A stretch of 64,000 bases of DNA from Gallibacter sp963558965 (lineage in GTDB: Bacteria; Bacillota; Clostridia; Peptostreptococcales; Anaerovoracaceae). The notes under the pieces are model-generated. The model saw only the letters and a list, made by a program, of their open reading frames with translations, searched no databases and was not told where the DNA came from. Every line of letters begins with the position of its first letter. The first letter of the stretch is position 1. The stretch spans positions 108,736-172,735 of the forward strand of contig CAUWIT010000001.1 of assembly GCA_963558965.1 (NCBI GenBank), given 5' to 3'. Positions 1-8,603 of the stretch are shown piece after piece. Made by a program: the position numbers and the translations under genes.

Positions 1-1220
1 GCTGCATCATAGTCAACCATAAAGTATTTAGATAATTCTTCATGGATTGGTTCTGCAACTGGAGCAAGTTTTTTAGCTAGAGGCAATACAGCTGCCTTAA
101 ATGGAGCTAATGCAGGGTGGAATTTCATAACAACTCTGTTATCTTCTTTTCCATCATCCTTTTTAATAACTTCTTCAGTATATGCATCACATAAAAATGC
201 AAGAGTTACTCTGCCTGCACCTAGTGATGGTTCAATACAGTAAGGAATGAATTTTTCGCCTGTTTCACTGTCTACATAGTTCATATCCTGTTTTGAATGT
301 TCAGCATGCTGTCTTAAGTCAAAGTCTGTTCTGTCAGCAATACCCCATAATTCACCCCAACCAAATGGGAATAAGTATTCAATATCTGTTGTAGCATTTG
401 AATAATGTGAAAGTTCTTCCTTATCGTGGTCTCTAAATCTAATATTTTCTTCTTTCATATTTAGATTTCTTAGGAAGTTTCCACAGTAATCTTTCCAATA
501 TTCATGCCATTTTAAATCTTCTCCTGGTTTGCAGAAAAATTCTACTTCCATCTGTTCGAATTCTCTTGTTCTAAAGATAAAGTTACCTGGAGTGATTTCA
601 TTTCTAAATGCTTTACCAATCTGAGCAATACCAAATGGTAGTTTTTTTCTAGAAGTTCTCTGTACGTTTTTAAAGTTTACAAAGATACCCTGAGCTGTTT
701 CTGGTCTTAGGTAAATAGCTGATTTAGAATCCTCAGTAACACCCTGATAAGTCTGGAACATTAAGTTAAACTGTCTAATACCTGTAAAGTCATGTTCTCC
801 ACATTCTGGACATCTTAAATCATTGTCTTCTACATATGCTTCTAGCTTTTCGTTTGACCATCCATCTACGATTACATCTGGCTGACCTTTTGCTTCAAGA
901 TCTGCTTCGATTAACTTATCTGCTCTAAATCTAGCCTTACACTTTTTACAGTCGATTAAAGGATCTGAAAATCCGCCTACGTGACCTGATGCAACCCAAG
1001 TCTGTGGATTCATAAGGATTGCTGCATCAAGACCTACATTGTATTTTGATTCTTGTACGAATTTTTTCCACCATGCTTTTTTTACATTGTTTAATAATTC
1101 AACACCCAAAGGGCCGTAATCCCAAGTATTTGCCAATCCACCGTAAATTTCTGAACCCGGATATACAAATCCTCTGCTCTTTGCAAGTGCTACTAACTTA
1201 TCCATTGTTACCTGTGCCAT
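1..1220 (-). CDS. glyQS: glycyl-tRNA synthetase (dimeric class II type), 3' end cut by window edge
   Basis: Charges tRNA-Gly with glycine in the cytosol. The frame is open from an ATG at 1220 to the window edge, about 406 residues, so the C-terminal anticodon-binding domain is mostly outside. The start MAQVTMDKLVALAKSRGFVY and the following GGLANTWDYGPLG are typical of the single-chain alpha2 enzyme, not the GlyQ/GlyS heterotetramer. Two zinc-type Cys pairs (CKKC and CPEC), motif 2 (FRNEITPGNFIFRTREFEQ) and a C-terminal GAGRVTLAFL stretch are visible. The start codon overlaps the stop of the DUF4342 gene by one base (TAATG), which suggests translational coupling. Last gene of the phoH-recO run. 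Confidence 0.96.
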   Translation of the reverse strand, partial: MAQVTMDKLVALAKSRGFVYPGSEIYGGLANTWDYGPLGVELLNNVKKAWWKKFVQESKYNVGLDAAILMNPQTWVASGHVGGFSDPLIDCKKCKARFRADKLIEADLEAKGQPDVIVDGWSNEKLEAYVEDNDLRCPECGEHDFTGIRQFNLMFQTYQGVTEDSKSAIYLRPETAQGIFVNFKNVQRTSRKKLPFGIAQIGKAFRNEITPGNFIFRTREFEQMEVEFFCKPGEDLKWHEYWKDYCGNFLRNLNMKEENIRFRDHDKEELSHYSNATTDIEYLFPFGWGELWGIADRTDFDLRQHAEHSKQDMNYVDSETGEKFIPYCIEPSLGAGRVTLAFLCDAYTEEVIKKDDGKEDNRVVMKFHPALAPFKAAVLPLAKKLAPVAEPIHEELSKYFMVDYDA

Positions 1221-1840
1221 TATTTCTCTTCGCCTTCACTTTCTTCAAACTCTTCCTCAAACTCATCAACTAAATCTTCTGCAAAATCTTCTATTTCATC
1301 TTTTGCTTTAGAAAATTTATTTTTAAGAACTTCTGTTGCTTTTTCCTTTTTTTCTCTTACTTTTTCGTAAGTGTCACTGTTTTTTACTTTGTCGTAAACT
1401 TCAGTTCCTTTTTCAGTTGCTTTTTCAACAGCATCATTTGTTCTATCGCTTACATCGATAATAGTGCCATCAACTTTTACAACTTCTATTACACATTTAA
1501 ATCCAAAAGCAGCAACTACAGCAGCTAGTGTTCCCCAAGGAGCCACAACTACTCCTAAAATACCTGCATTTACTGGTACATTTAGGATTACATCGCCTTC
1601 AGAGTTCTTAACTATAATTCTTGAAACATTGCCTTTTTTAACAAGTTCCTTAATTGATGCAATTACTGCATTGCCCTGTTCTCCAAAAGATTTTTTAGAC
1701 TGACTATCTATATCTTCTTCTATAGCAATTATCGCATCTACTACACTTCCGCCTGCAGCTTCTAGTGCATCTTTAGCTTCTTTGTAGCTAACGCCTGTTC
1801 TGTCTTTTACTAGTTCAATTTTTTCTAATGTGATTTCCAT
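1220..1840 (-). CDS. DUF4342 protein with N-terminal UBA/TS-N-like domain
   Basis: Function unknown; 206 residues. Residues 1-45 (ITLEKIELVKDRTGVSYKEA, then EAAGGSVVDAI) resemble the small three-helix UBA or EF-Ts N-terminal fold. Residues about 60-125 form a hydrophobic, glycine- and valine-rich DUF4342-like core (VPVNAGILGVVVAPWGTLAA) that may associate with membrane. The last 70 residues are charged, probably coiled coil, ending in an acidic tail. Preceded by a strong AGGAGG site 8 bases before the ATG. It sits between recO and glyQS and overlaps the glyQS start, so it is probably translated with it. The family match is by eye; the role is not inferred. Confidence 0.8.
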   Translation of the reverse strand: MEITLEKIELVKDRTGVSYKEAKDALEAAGGSVVDAIIAIEEDIDSQSKKSFGEQGNAVIASIKELVKKGNVSRIIVKNSEGDVILNVPVNAGILGVVVAPWGTLAAVVAAFGFKCVIEVVKVDGTIIDVSDRTNDAVEKATEKGTEVYDKVKNSDTYEKVREKKEKATEVLKNKFSKAKDEIEDFAEDLVDEFEEEFEESEGEEK

Positions 1841-1852
1841 AATTTTTTCCTC

Positions 1853-2608
1853 CTATTCGTCGGATAAAAATCCCTGACTTTTAATCTCGCCCATATCTAA
1901 ATGGTATCTGCTGTAATCATTTATCATTTTCCTTAAGATTTTTAGAGATTTCCCATCTAGAGCAAGATTTTGTATATTGCTTAAAGGATTTCTTATAAAA
2001 TACTTTAATATATCTATTATACCTAAACCTATCTCATAAATCAACGAATCATTGTGATGAGAGATGATTTTTGTACCACAATTTTTACAAGTCACTCCAC
2101 CATTTTTAACATCGAAAAAAATCAGTTCTTTTTCGCTGCCACAAGAAACACATCTATCCAAGTCTGGCATATAACCCATTTCTTTAATCGCCTTAAGTTC
2201 ATATGCTATAACTAGTGTTCCGTATTTTTTCTTGCGGTTTTCCATTTCTTTCAAAAAATCGCATAATAAATTAAATAGGGAGGGCTGTGGTATATTTTCT
2301 GGTAAAACTTTTTCAGTAAACTCTAAGACATAAGAAGCATTCATATACTTATCTATATCTTCGCCTATTCTATAGAAACTCTTTATAGTTTCGGCTCCGG
2401 TAATATTAAAATAATCACCTTTTTTATACATATTGTATCTACCTAAGGTAAAAGGTTTCATCGCCAGTGAAGATTTGTTTTTACCTTTTTGTGAAATACT
2501 TGTTCCAGCGCTAATTTTACCGTATTTTTTACTGAAAATTAAAACCATATTTCTATTGTTAACAGTTTTAGTATGCTTTAAAACAATACCTTCGGAATCA
2601 ACATACAT
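1853..2608 (-). CDS. recO: DNA repair protein RecO
   Basis: RecO helps load RecA on SSB-coated DNA in RecF-pathway gap repair and anneals single strands. 251 residues, normal length. An N-terminal OB-fold region (EGIVLKHTKTVNNRNMVLIF) is followed by a helical domain and a zinc-finger with Cys at 153, 156, 174 and 177 (CVSC and CKNC), as in Gram-positive RecO. Only two bases separate it from era upstream, and an AAGGAT site lies in the end of era. The era-recO pair is conserved in Firmicutes, which supports the call. Confidence 0.95.
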   Translation of the reverse strand: MYVDSEGIVLKHTKTVNNRNMVLIFSKKYGKISAGTSISQKGKNKSSLAMKPFTLGRYNMYKKGDYFNITGAETIKSFYRIGEDIDKYMNASYVLEFTEKVLPENIPQPSLFNLLCDFLKEMENRKKKYGTLVIAYELKAIKEMGYMPDLDRCVSCGSEKELIFFDVKNGGVTCKNCGTKIISHHNDSLIYEIGLGIIDILKYFIRNPLSNIQNLALDGKSLKILRKMINDYSRYHLDMGEIKSQGFLSDE

Positions 2609-2610
2609 AA

Positions 2611-3492
2611 TTATTTATCCTTGTATCCAAAATTTGATAAAGCAAAGTCGCTATCTCTCCAGTTTTCTTTGATTTTAACCCACAACTGTAAAAATACTTT
2701 TGTTCCAAGCAAAGCTTCCATTTCTTCTCTAGCACTTTTGCCTATACCCTTAAGTTTTCTACCACCTTTTCCAATAATAATACCTTTGTGAGATTTTTTC
2801 TCACAGTAGATAACAGCCCCTATGCGAGTAATATTTGGCTCTTCCTCAAAAGATTCTATTTCTATAGCCACTCCATGTGGTACTTCATCATTTAAATACA
2901 ATAAAACTTTTTCTCTTAAAATTTCGCTAACAATAAATCTCTCCGGATGATCAGTTACCATATCTGCTGGGAAATACTGTGGTCCCTCAGGCATAATTTC
3001 CTCAAGCTTAGTTAAAATTTCATCTACATTTTTATTTTCTCTAGCTGAGATGCCAAAGATGCCATCGAAAATACCTAGCTCATCGTACTCATCGAAAATT
3101 TCTTTGTACTTAATCGGTCCAAGCTTATCGATTTTATTAATTACTAGATATTTCTTTGTCTTAACTTCTTTTAACATTTCAACGATATACTTATCTCCAG
3201 GACCTGCATTGATACTATCATCAACTAAAAATAAAATAGCATCTACTTCATTAAAAGTATTTGTTGCACTTTCTGTCATAAATGTTCCTAGTTTAGTTCT
3301 AGGTTTATGTATCCCTGGTGTATCAATAAATACAAGCTGCATATCATCAGTTGTATATATACCTCTAATTGTATTTCTAGTAGTCTGTGGCTTATCTGTT
3401 GCAATCGCAATTTTTTCCCCTAATATTGCATTTAACAGTGTTGATTTACCAACATTAGGTCTGCCTATTATACTTATAAATCCGCTCTTCAT
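2611..3492 (-). CDS. era: GTPase Era, 16S rRNA/30S assembly factor
   Basis: Era binds the 3' end of 16S rRNA and helps 30S subunits mature. 293 residues. G motifs are clear: G1 GRPNVGKS at 10-17, G3 DTPG at 57-60, G4 NKID at 119-122, and a G5-like SAREN. The C-terminal KH domain has the GKGG loop (IIGKGGRKLKGIG). A TTG codon at 3495 also opens the frame, but the ATG at 3492 is six bases after AAAGGG and is preferred. Lies between cdd and recO in the conserved ybeY-cdd-era-recO order; YbeY and Era both act on 16S rRNA maturation. Confidence 0.97.
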   Translation of the reverse strand: MKSGFISIIGRPNVGKSTLLNAILGEKIAIATDKPQTTRNTIRGIYTTDDMQLVFIDTPGIHKPRTKLGTFMTESATNTFNEVDAILFLVDDSINAGPGDKYIVEMLKEVKTKKYLVINKIDKLGPIKYKEIFDEYDELGIFDGIFGISARENKNVDEILTKLEEIMPEGPQYFPADMVTDHPERFIVSEILREKVLLYLNDEVPHGVAIEIESFEEEPNITRIGAVIYCEKKSHKGIIIGKGGRKLKGIGKSAREEMEALLGTKVFLQLWVKIKENWRDSDFALSNFGYKDK

Positions 3493-3519
3493 CAAAATCC
3501 CTTTCTTAAATTATAAAAT

Positions 3520-3903
3520 CTATAGTTTGAATCCATTTTTTAAAAGTTCACTTAATTTAACTACTTCCAAATGATTTTCATTACTACCTGTTATAACATC
3601 CATATCTTCATTAAATTCAAAAAGCACCTGCCTACAAATGCCACACGGCCATGCTTCTCCTCCTGAAGATGCAATAGCAATAGCTTTAAACTCCAAATCT
3701 CCCGCTGTCACAGCCTTGCAAACAGCCGATCTCTCAGCGCATATGGTCGCCCCAAAAGAAGAGTTCTCAATGTTTACTCCTGTGTAAACTTCTCCTTTTT
3801 CAGTGAGAATGGCAGCTCCCACCTTAAAGTTGCTATATGGTGCATAAGCGTTTTCTTTTGTCAAACTTGCTGTTTTATAAAGCTCTTTGTACTTGTTTTC
3901 CAT
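3520..3903 (-). CDS. cdd: cytidine deaminase
   Basis: Deaminates cytidine and deoxycytidine to uridine forms in pyrimidine salvage. 127 residues, the size of the homotetrameric T-CDA class. The zinc site is complete: C55-A-E57 supplies one ligand and the catalytic glutamate, and P86-C87-x-x-C90 the other two cysteines. The substrate loop YAPYSNFKVGAA and the NIENSSFG motif are present. Starts four bases after the ybeY stop, with AAGGG inside the ybeY 3' end. Confidence 0.96.
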   Translation of the reverse strand: MENKYKELYKTASLTKENAYAPYSNFKVGAAILTEKGEVYTGVNIENSSFGATICAERSAVCKAVTAGDLEFKAIAIASSGGEAWPCGICRQVLFEFNEDMDVITGSNENHLEVVKLSELLKNGFKL

Positions 3904-3907
3904 ATTT

Positions 3908-4363
3908 TTAATCCCTTAAAATATCAAGTTTATTCATTATCTCCTCTTCAGCTTGTCTCATTTCCTTTTTTTCATCTTCTTCCATATGATCGTATCCAAG
4001 CAAATGGAACATACTGTGAACAAAAAGATAGATTAATTCTCTTTCGTAACTGTGACCAAACTCTTTGGCTTGCCTATGCGCCTGTTCTTCGCAAATAACT
4101 ACATCACCAAGAGCAGTCATTCCTGCATCTGGAATTTCATCTGGATATTCAAACTGTGGAAATGACAAAACATCTGTCACACTGTCAATATCTCTAAACT
4201 GACTGTTTATACTTTTGATTTCTTCATCATCGACAAATGTAATGCTTATCTCCAAATCATCGTTTGTAACATTTTCTCTCTCTAAGCAAAGCTTAGCCGC
4301 CAACTTCATAGTTTCTATAAACTTTTCTTCTGGTAACTTTTCGCCATCAATAATAAATCTCAT
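3908..4363 (-). CDS. ybeY: endoribonuclease / rRNA maturation factor YbeY
   Basis: Zinc-dependent endoribonuclease involved in 16S rRNA 3'-end maturation and 70S quality control. 151 residues. The hallmark metal motif H116-SMF-H120-LLGYD-H126 is intact, and the upstream segment DVLSFP is also typical. The gene is nine bases from phoH upstream and four bases from cdd downstream, in the usual phoH-ybeY order. Confidence 0.96.
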   Translation of the reverse strand: MRFIIDGEKLPEEKFIETMKLAAKLCLERENVTNDDLEISITFVDDEEIKSINSQFRDIDSVTDVLSFPQFEYPDEIPDAGMTALGDVVICEEQAHRQAKEFGHSYERELIYLFVHSMFHLLGYDHMEEDEKKEMRQAEEEIMNKLDILRD

Positions 4364-4372
4364 AATCTTTAC

Positions 4373-5353
4373 CTATTCCTTATCTTTGTGAGACTTGTAG
4401 TAATTGTCATATGCACCGATAATCTTTTTAACAAGTTCATGTCTTACAACATCTACATCTTTTAAGTAACAAAAATCTATACCGTTAACATTTTTCAATA
4501 CTTTTGAAGCTTCTATTAGTCCTGATTTTTTACCTCGTGGCAAGTCAATTTGCGTAACATCTCCTGTAATTACCATCTTTGAACCAAATCCCATACGAGT
4601 TAAAAACATTTTCATTTGCTCTCTAGTAGTATTTTGGGCTTCATCGAGAATTATATAAGAGTTATCTAGTGTTCGTCCACGCATATATGCTAATGGCACA
4701 ACTTCTATTACTTCTTTTTCTTTTAATCTAAGAGCTGTATCTCTGCCTAATACATCGTACAAAGCATCGTACAATGGTCTTAAATATGGATCTACTTTAT
4801 CCTGCATATCTCCTGGCAAAAATCCTAAACTTTCACCGGCTTCAACTGCTGGTCTAGTAAGTATAATCTTTTGTACCTGTTTTTGTTTGTAAGCTGCTAC
4901 AGCCATGGCCACCGCTATATAAGTTTTACCTGTACCTGCTGGACCTATGCCAAATACAATATCCTTGCTTCTCATCGATTTAACATAGGCCTTTTGACCA
5001 AGAGTTTTAGGCTTCAAGGGTTTGCCCATATGAGTGTAACAAATAACTTCTTTACTCATATTGCCATCTGTATATGACATGCCGTTTTCTACTAAACTAA
5101 TTACATAGTGAACTTTTTGAGCATCGATTTGCTCTCCTGATTCCAGGATATTCATAAGTTCACCCATAATCTTTTCAGCTATTTTAGCGTCATCGCCTTT
5201 TAAAACAAGTTCGTTATCTCGCTGAATTATATCTACTTTAAAGTATTCTTTTAAAATTTTTAAATTTTTATCAAGGTTTCCAAATAGCTCTCGTCTATCT
5301 ATGTTTTCACCTATTACTAATTTAATAATGTTATCCAAATATTTATTCTCCAT
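4373..5353 (-). CDS. phoH: PhoH family ATPase
   Basis: Cytosolic P-loop ATPase resembling the N-terminal part of superfamily 1 helicases and linked genetically to RNA metabolism. 326 residues. A KH-like N-terminal region precedes Walker A GPAGTGKT (137-144) and Walker B DEAQN (237-241). First gene of the run leading to glyQS, with a sigma-A promoter at 5384-5412. In many Clostridia yqfC, yqfD and an HD-phosphodiesterase gene lie around phoH; none is here. Confidence 0.94.
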   Translation of the reverse strand: MENKYLDNIIKLVIGENIDRRELFGNLDKNLKILKEYFKVDIIQRDNELVLKGDDAKIAEKIMGELMNILESGEQIDAQKVHYVISLVENGMSYTDGNMSKEVICYTHMGKPLKPKTLGQKAYVKSMRSKDIVFGIGPAGTGKTYIAVAMAVAAYKQKQVQKIILTRPAVEAGESLGFLPGDMQDKVDPYLRPLYDALYDVLGRDTALRLKEKEVIEVVPLAYMRGRTLDNSYIILDEAQNTTREQMKMFLTRMGFGSKMVITGDVTQIDLPRGKKSGLIEASKVLKNVNGIDFCYLKDVDVVRHELVKKIIGAYDNYYKSHKDKE

Positions 5354-5383
5354 TTTCTTAATAATTATACTTATCTATATACT

Positions 5384-5412
5384 ATTATATTTTGCAAATT
5401 TTTTCAACACAA
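5384..5412 (-). promoter_or_regulatory. sigma-A promoter for the phoH-glyQS run
   Basis: Reading the minus strand, TTGTGT (5412-5407) and TATAAT (5389-5384) are separated by 17 bases, about 30 bases before the phoH ATG. The perfect -10 and spacing support it; activity is inferred. Confidence 0.7.
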
Positions 5413-5429
5413 CCATATTACTTGTAATA

Positions 5430-6107
5430 TTAAATCATATCTATTACTTCTGCGATTATTTCAAAACAAACGTCAGATGCTTTATCTGCTTGGTTGTAAA
5501 ACTCCTCTGTTCCATCGCTAATGCTGTCGGATATGGATTTTATCATAAGACATGGTATTTTATTTCGTCTGCAAGTTAGCAAAATACCAGCAGCCTCCAT
5601 TTCACAAATTTGACAATTAAAATCTTTGCCATATTCAATTCGTTTTTCCTTTTTAGTTATAAATTTATTGCCTGAAGCACAATTTACAATTTTCAATGTA
5701 GGAAACTTTTGACAGACCATATCGAAAAGCTTTTCATCGGTATTAAAATAAATATCTTTTTTATTTAAATACTGTCCTACTTTAAAATTTCCAGCATCTG
5801 AAATATCATACTCGTAATGAACTACATTTTTCACTATACAATTATCATATGTTTTGATTTGACTAGTTAGCCCTCCTGCGATGCCAAAATTTATTATAGC
5901 TTCCACTTCGTATTTGCTTATTAAGTATTGAGTTGCAGCTGATGATGCTATTTCCCCTGCACCACTTTTACAAACTATTAGACTTTTTCCATTGTAAATG
6001 TACTCAAATATATCAAATCCAAATTCTCTTCTCTCGTTTTCTGTAGTTCCAAAAATTTTAAAAAAAGATTCAATTTCCTCTGCTATTATCAATCCAATTT
6101 TCTTCAT
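5430..6107 (-). CDS. 5'-methylthioadenosine/S-adenosylhomocysteine nucleosidase-like protein
   Basis: Member of the purine nucleoside phosphorylase/MTA-SAH nucleosidase fold, probably cleaving an adenine nucleoside. 225 residues. Visible family features are IGLIIAEE at the N-terminus, INFGIAGG around the ribose site, CEMEAAG (ribose-binding Met-Glu) and the C-terminal SISDS carrying the catalytic Asp. The N-terminal EIESF segment differs from classical Pfs, so substrate is uncertain. The start overlaps the end of the MATE gene by 38 bases with an AAAGGA site inside it. Confidence 0.82.
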   Translation of the reverse strand: MKKIGLIIAEEIESFFKIFGTTENERREFGFDIFEYIYNGKSLIVCKSGAGEIASSAATQYLISKYEVEAIINFGIAGGLTSQIKTYDNCIVKNVVHYEYDISDAGNFKVGQYLNKKDIYFNTDEKLFDMVCQKFPTLKIVNCASGNKFITKKEKRIEYGKDFNCQICEMEAAGILLTCRRNKIPCLMIKSISDSISDGTEEFYNQADKASDVCFEIIAEVIDMI

Positions 6108-7437
6108 GTTTTTTCCTTTTTTTCATATAGATATAGTATCCACAACCTGTTATATCTGCCAAAATCCAGCCTATAGGCACTGATACCCATATACCCATTA
6201 CACCTATGGACTGGAAGCTAGATAGTACATAAGCTAAAACAACTCTTGTTCCTAACGAAATAATAGTCAATACTAGAGACATCTGTGGTACTAAAATCGC
6301 CCTGTAAAAGCCGTAAAGCATAAACAATATGCCTATACCTATGTAAAATGCCCCTTCAATGCGTAAATATGAAACTCCTGTTGCAATTATTTCTTGCTCA
6401 CTTTTATCCACAAATATGGACATCAACTCTTTTGCAAAAATGCAGACTATTGCACTTATAGTTAAGCTGAAAATCGCCACCATTTTAAATGATGATTTAA
6501 TCCCCGCTTTAATCCTTTTTGATTCGTTTGCTCCATAATTTTGACCTATAAAAGTGGAAAATCCATTTCCAAAATCTTGAAGAGGTGAATAAGCTATTGT
6601 GTCTATTTTAACTGCTGCAGCAAACGCTGCCATAACTACTGTGCCAAAACTATTAACAAGTCCTTGGACTAATAAAATCCCAAAATTCATAACTGACTGT
6701 TGCACACATGTTAAAAGGGACATGCTTTTTATTTTTGCAAACACTTCCTTGCTGTACTTGATTTTCCTTAAGTTTAGCCTTAAACTTGGTTCTTTTACAT
6801 ATACAAAGCCAGCTACAAGAATGGCTGATATGTATTGTGCAAACACTGTTGCAAGTGCAGCACCTTTTACTCCTAAGCCTAGTTTTATAACAAAATACAA
6901 ATCCATTCCTATATTTAAAATAGCCGAAAAAGCCAGTACTATTAAGGGAACAACCGAGTTGCCAACGCTACGCAAAAGATTAGCAAAATAGTTATAAAGG
7001 AACACACCTGTCATTCCACAAAAAATAATTTTCAAATAATCTACGGTCATTTCTTTAAGCTCTACGGGCACATTGAAAATCTCAACTATATAATTTAAAG
7101 AAGCAAAGGATACGATATTTATAACTATGGTAATCAAAAAAATAAACACAAAAGAAATCTGTATGCTCTCAGTTAACTTTTGAGGTTGATTGCCGCCTTT
7201 GTAAAGTGCAAAAACTCCGCCGCTTCCCATACACAGCCCTATAAATATAGATGTTAAAAATACCATCAATGTGTAGGATGCTCCAACAGCGCCTAAAGCC
7301 TGTGAACCTATAAATTTACCTACTACCCAAGTATCTGCTATATTGTAAAGCTGCTGAAATATATTGCCTAAAATTAGGGGCAATGTAAACATTATTAAGT
7401 TTTTCGTTATTGGGCCTTTAGTTAAATCGATTTGCAT
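6070..7437 (-). CDS. MATE family multidrug/metabolite efflux transporter
   Basis: Cation-coupled exporter in the cytoplasmic membrane. 455 residues from the chosen start, with about twelve hydrophobic segments in two pseudo-symmetric halves. The N-terminal MQIDLTKGPITKNLIMF and NIADTWVVGKFIG are typical of the DinF/NorM-like MATE group in Clostridia. An ATG at 7488 is also in frame, but it lies within the upstream gene; the ATG at 7437 follows GGTGAG by about nine bases and matches the family N-terminus. Probably cotranscribed with the SRPBCC and nucleosidase genes; substrate unknown. Confidence 0.93.
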   Translation of the reverse strand: MQIDLTKGPITKNLIMFTLPLILGNIFQQLYNIADTWVVGKFIGSQALGAVGASYTLMVFLTSIFIGLCMGSGGVFALYKGGNQPQKLTESIQISFVFIFLITIVINIVSFASLNYIVEIFNVPVELKEMTVDYLKIIFCGMTGVFLYNYFANLLRSVGNSVVPLIVLAFSAILNIGMDLYFVIKLGLGVKGAALATVFAQYISAILVAGFVYVKEPSLRLNLRKIKYSKEVFAKIKSMSLLTCVQQSVMNFGILLVQGLVNSFGTVVMAAFAAAVKIDTIAYSPLQDFGNGFSTFIGQNYGANESKRIKAGIKSSFKMVAIFSLTISAIVCIFAKELMSIFVDKSEQEIIATGVSYLRIEGAFYIGIGILFMLYGFYRAILVPQMSLVLTIISLGTRVVLAYVLSSFQSIGVMGIWVSVPIGWILADITGCGYYIYMKKRKKHEENWIDNSRGN

Positions 7438-7439
7438 AA

Positions 7440-8009
7440 TTATTTTCTCACCATATTTAGTCCTACGCCAATAGCAACGCCGATGCATATGCCTATTGCA
7501 TAATTGTCTATAACCATGCCAATCATCAAACCTATTACAACACCTAGAGATAAATTGTTAAATCCGCTATATGGACTAGCTGTCTCTAAATTTTCAACTT
7601 CTTCACCTAAAGCTGCACATAAGTCTTTTATGTATACTGTCATTTGTGTTTCTACGTAATTTTTTACAAAAGGTTTTTGAACAACATTTTTTGCTTCCAC
7701 ATCATATACAAAAGTTATTTCTGTGCCTTTATCTACTTCTTCGTCCATGTCGCTAAAAATAATCAAATAACTGCCTTCGATGCTATCATTTTCTATTTTT
7801 ATTTCTAGTCGATTGTATGGTTCAAATATCTTAACTTGGTATTCTGTAGCATATCCATCTAGACTATTTTCTATAAAACGACTGCCATCATCGAATACTT
7901 CTATATTAGTCAAGTTACTTCTCCACTGCTGATCTTTTATATCAGTCATAAGATTCCAAATAGTTTTTTTGTCTTTTTTAAATCTATAAGTTTTTTTAAA
8001 AATCGCCAT
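7440..8009 (-). CDS. SRPBCC-like protein with C-terminal membrane segment
   Basis: 189 residues. The first 140 look like a START/polyketide-cyclase-type (SRPBCC) ligand-binding fold: FKKDKKTIWNLMTDIKDQQW, then WRSNLTNIEVF, and a final amphipathic helix. The C-terminus (about 150-189) is a glycine-rich hydrophobic hairpin (GVVIGLMIGMVIDNYAIG), probably in the membrane. The frame extends upstream into a terminator, but the ATG at 8009 follows AGAGGT by six bases and starts with MAIFKKTYRF. The ligand is unknown. Stop codon is two bases before the MATE start. Confidence 0.8.
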   Translation of the reverse strand: MAIFKKTYRFKKDKKTIWNLMTDIKDQQWRSNLTNIEVFDDGSRFIENSLDGYATEYQVKIFEPYNRLEIKIENDSIEGSYLIIFSDMDEEVDKGTEITFVYDVEAKNVVQKPFVKNYVETQMTVYIKDLCAALGEEVENLETASPYSGFNNLSLGVVIGLMIGMVIDNYAIGICIGVAIGVGLNMVRK

Positions 8010-8052
8010 ATTTAACCTCTTTTTAATAATTTTTATACGTCTATTGTTTTTT

Positions 8053-8061
8053 AGTATACCA
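8053..8061 (-). promoter_or_regulatory. extended -10 promoter for SRPBCC-MATE genes
   Basis: Minus-strand TGG-TATACT (8061-8053), an extended -10 element 44 bases before the SRPBCC ATG and just after the yqeY terminator. No good -35 was seen. Confidence 0.5.
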
Positions 8062-8080
8062 TATTTTAGCAATTTTTGTA

Positions 8081-8112
8081 TAATAAAAGAGCAAGTCAAA
8101 TTGACTTGCTCT
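8081..8112 (-). terminator. rho-independent terminator of rpsU-yqeY
   Basis: Perfect 12-bp stem (8088-8099 with 8101-8112), one-base nominal loop, followed on the minus strand by TTTTATTA. Lies nine bases after the yqeY stop. Confidence 0.9.
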
Positions 8113-8121
8113 AAATATTCA

Positions 8122-8568
8122 TTATCCAAGAAATTCCATTACTACTTTTTTTACTGCACCACCATCAGCTTGACCTTTGACTTTGGCCATAACTGGACCC
8201 ATAAGTTTGCCCATGTTCTGTTTGCCTCCATCAATACCTAGCTCTTTGGCAGTTGATTCAACAACAGCTCTGATTTCATCTTCAGTTAACTGTGCTGGCA
8301 GATATACTTCAAGTATTTCAATTTCCTTTTTATAGGCTTCAATTAAGTCAGTTCTCCCACCTTTTTCAAAATCGGCAAGAGCGTCTTTTCTCATTTTTAC
8401 TTGTTTAGCTATGATTGGCAATATATCTTCGTCTTTAAGTTCTGTTCGAGTGTCTACTTCGACTTGTTTAATTGCTGCTCTAGCTAAGTTAATTGTGTTC
8501 TTTTTGACTTCATCCTTGCTTTTCATAGCATCTTTGAAGTCTTCCATAAGTTTTTCTTTTAGTGCCAA
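8122..8568 (-). CDS. yqeY: GatB/YqeY domain protein
   Basis: 148 residues, all helical. It resembles the C-terminal tRNA-recognising tail domain of GatB and GatE, with features such as MKSKDEVKKNTINLARAAIK, EVYLPAQLTEDEI and the C-terminal MGKLMGPVMAKVKGQADGG. The precise cellular role of free YqeY is not settled. It follows rpsU by 35 bases, the very common rpsU-yqeY pairing, and ends at a strong terminator. Confidence 0.94.
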   Translation of the reverse strand: MALKEKLMEDFKDAMKSKDEVKKNTINLARAAIKQVEVDTRTELKDEDILPIIAKQVKMRKDALADFEKGGRTDLIEAYKKEIEILEVYLPAQLTEDEIRAVVESTAKELGIDGGKQNMGKLMGPVMAKVKGQADGGAVKKVVMEFLG

Positions 8569-8603
8569 TTAATACACCTCTTCTCTGAATAAATGCTTAG
8601 AAA

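Noticed and set aside
5415..5430. Palindrome atattac-tt-gtaatat after the nucleosidase gene, as a terminator
   Set aside because: Stem is AT-only and no U-run follows on the minus strand; possibly chance in AT-rich DNA.
8010..8129. Upstream in-frame extension of the SRPBCC protein
   Set aside because: It would run through the yqeY terminator hairpin; the ATG at 8009 has a proper ribosome site.
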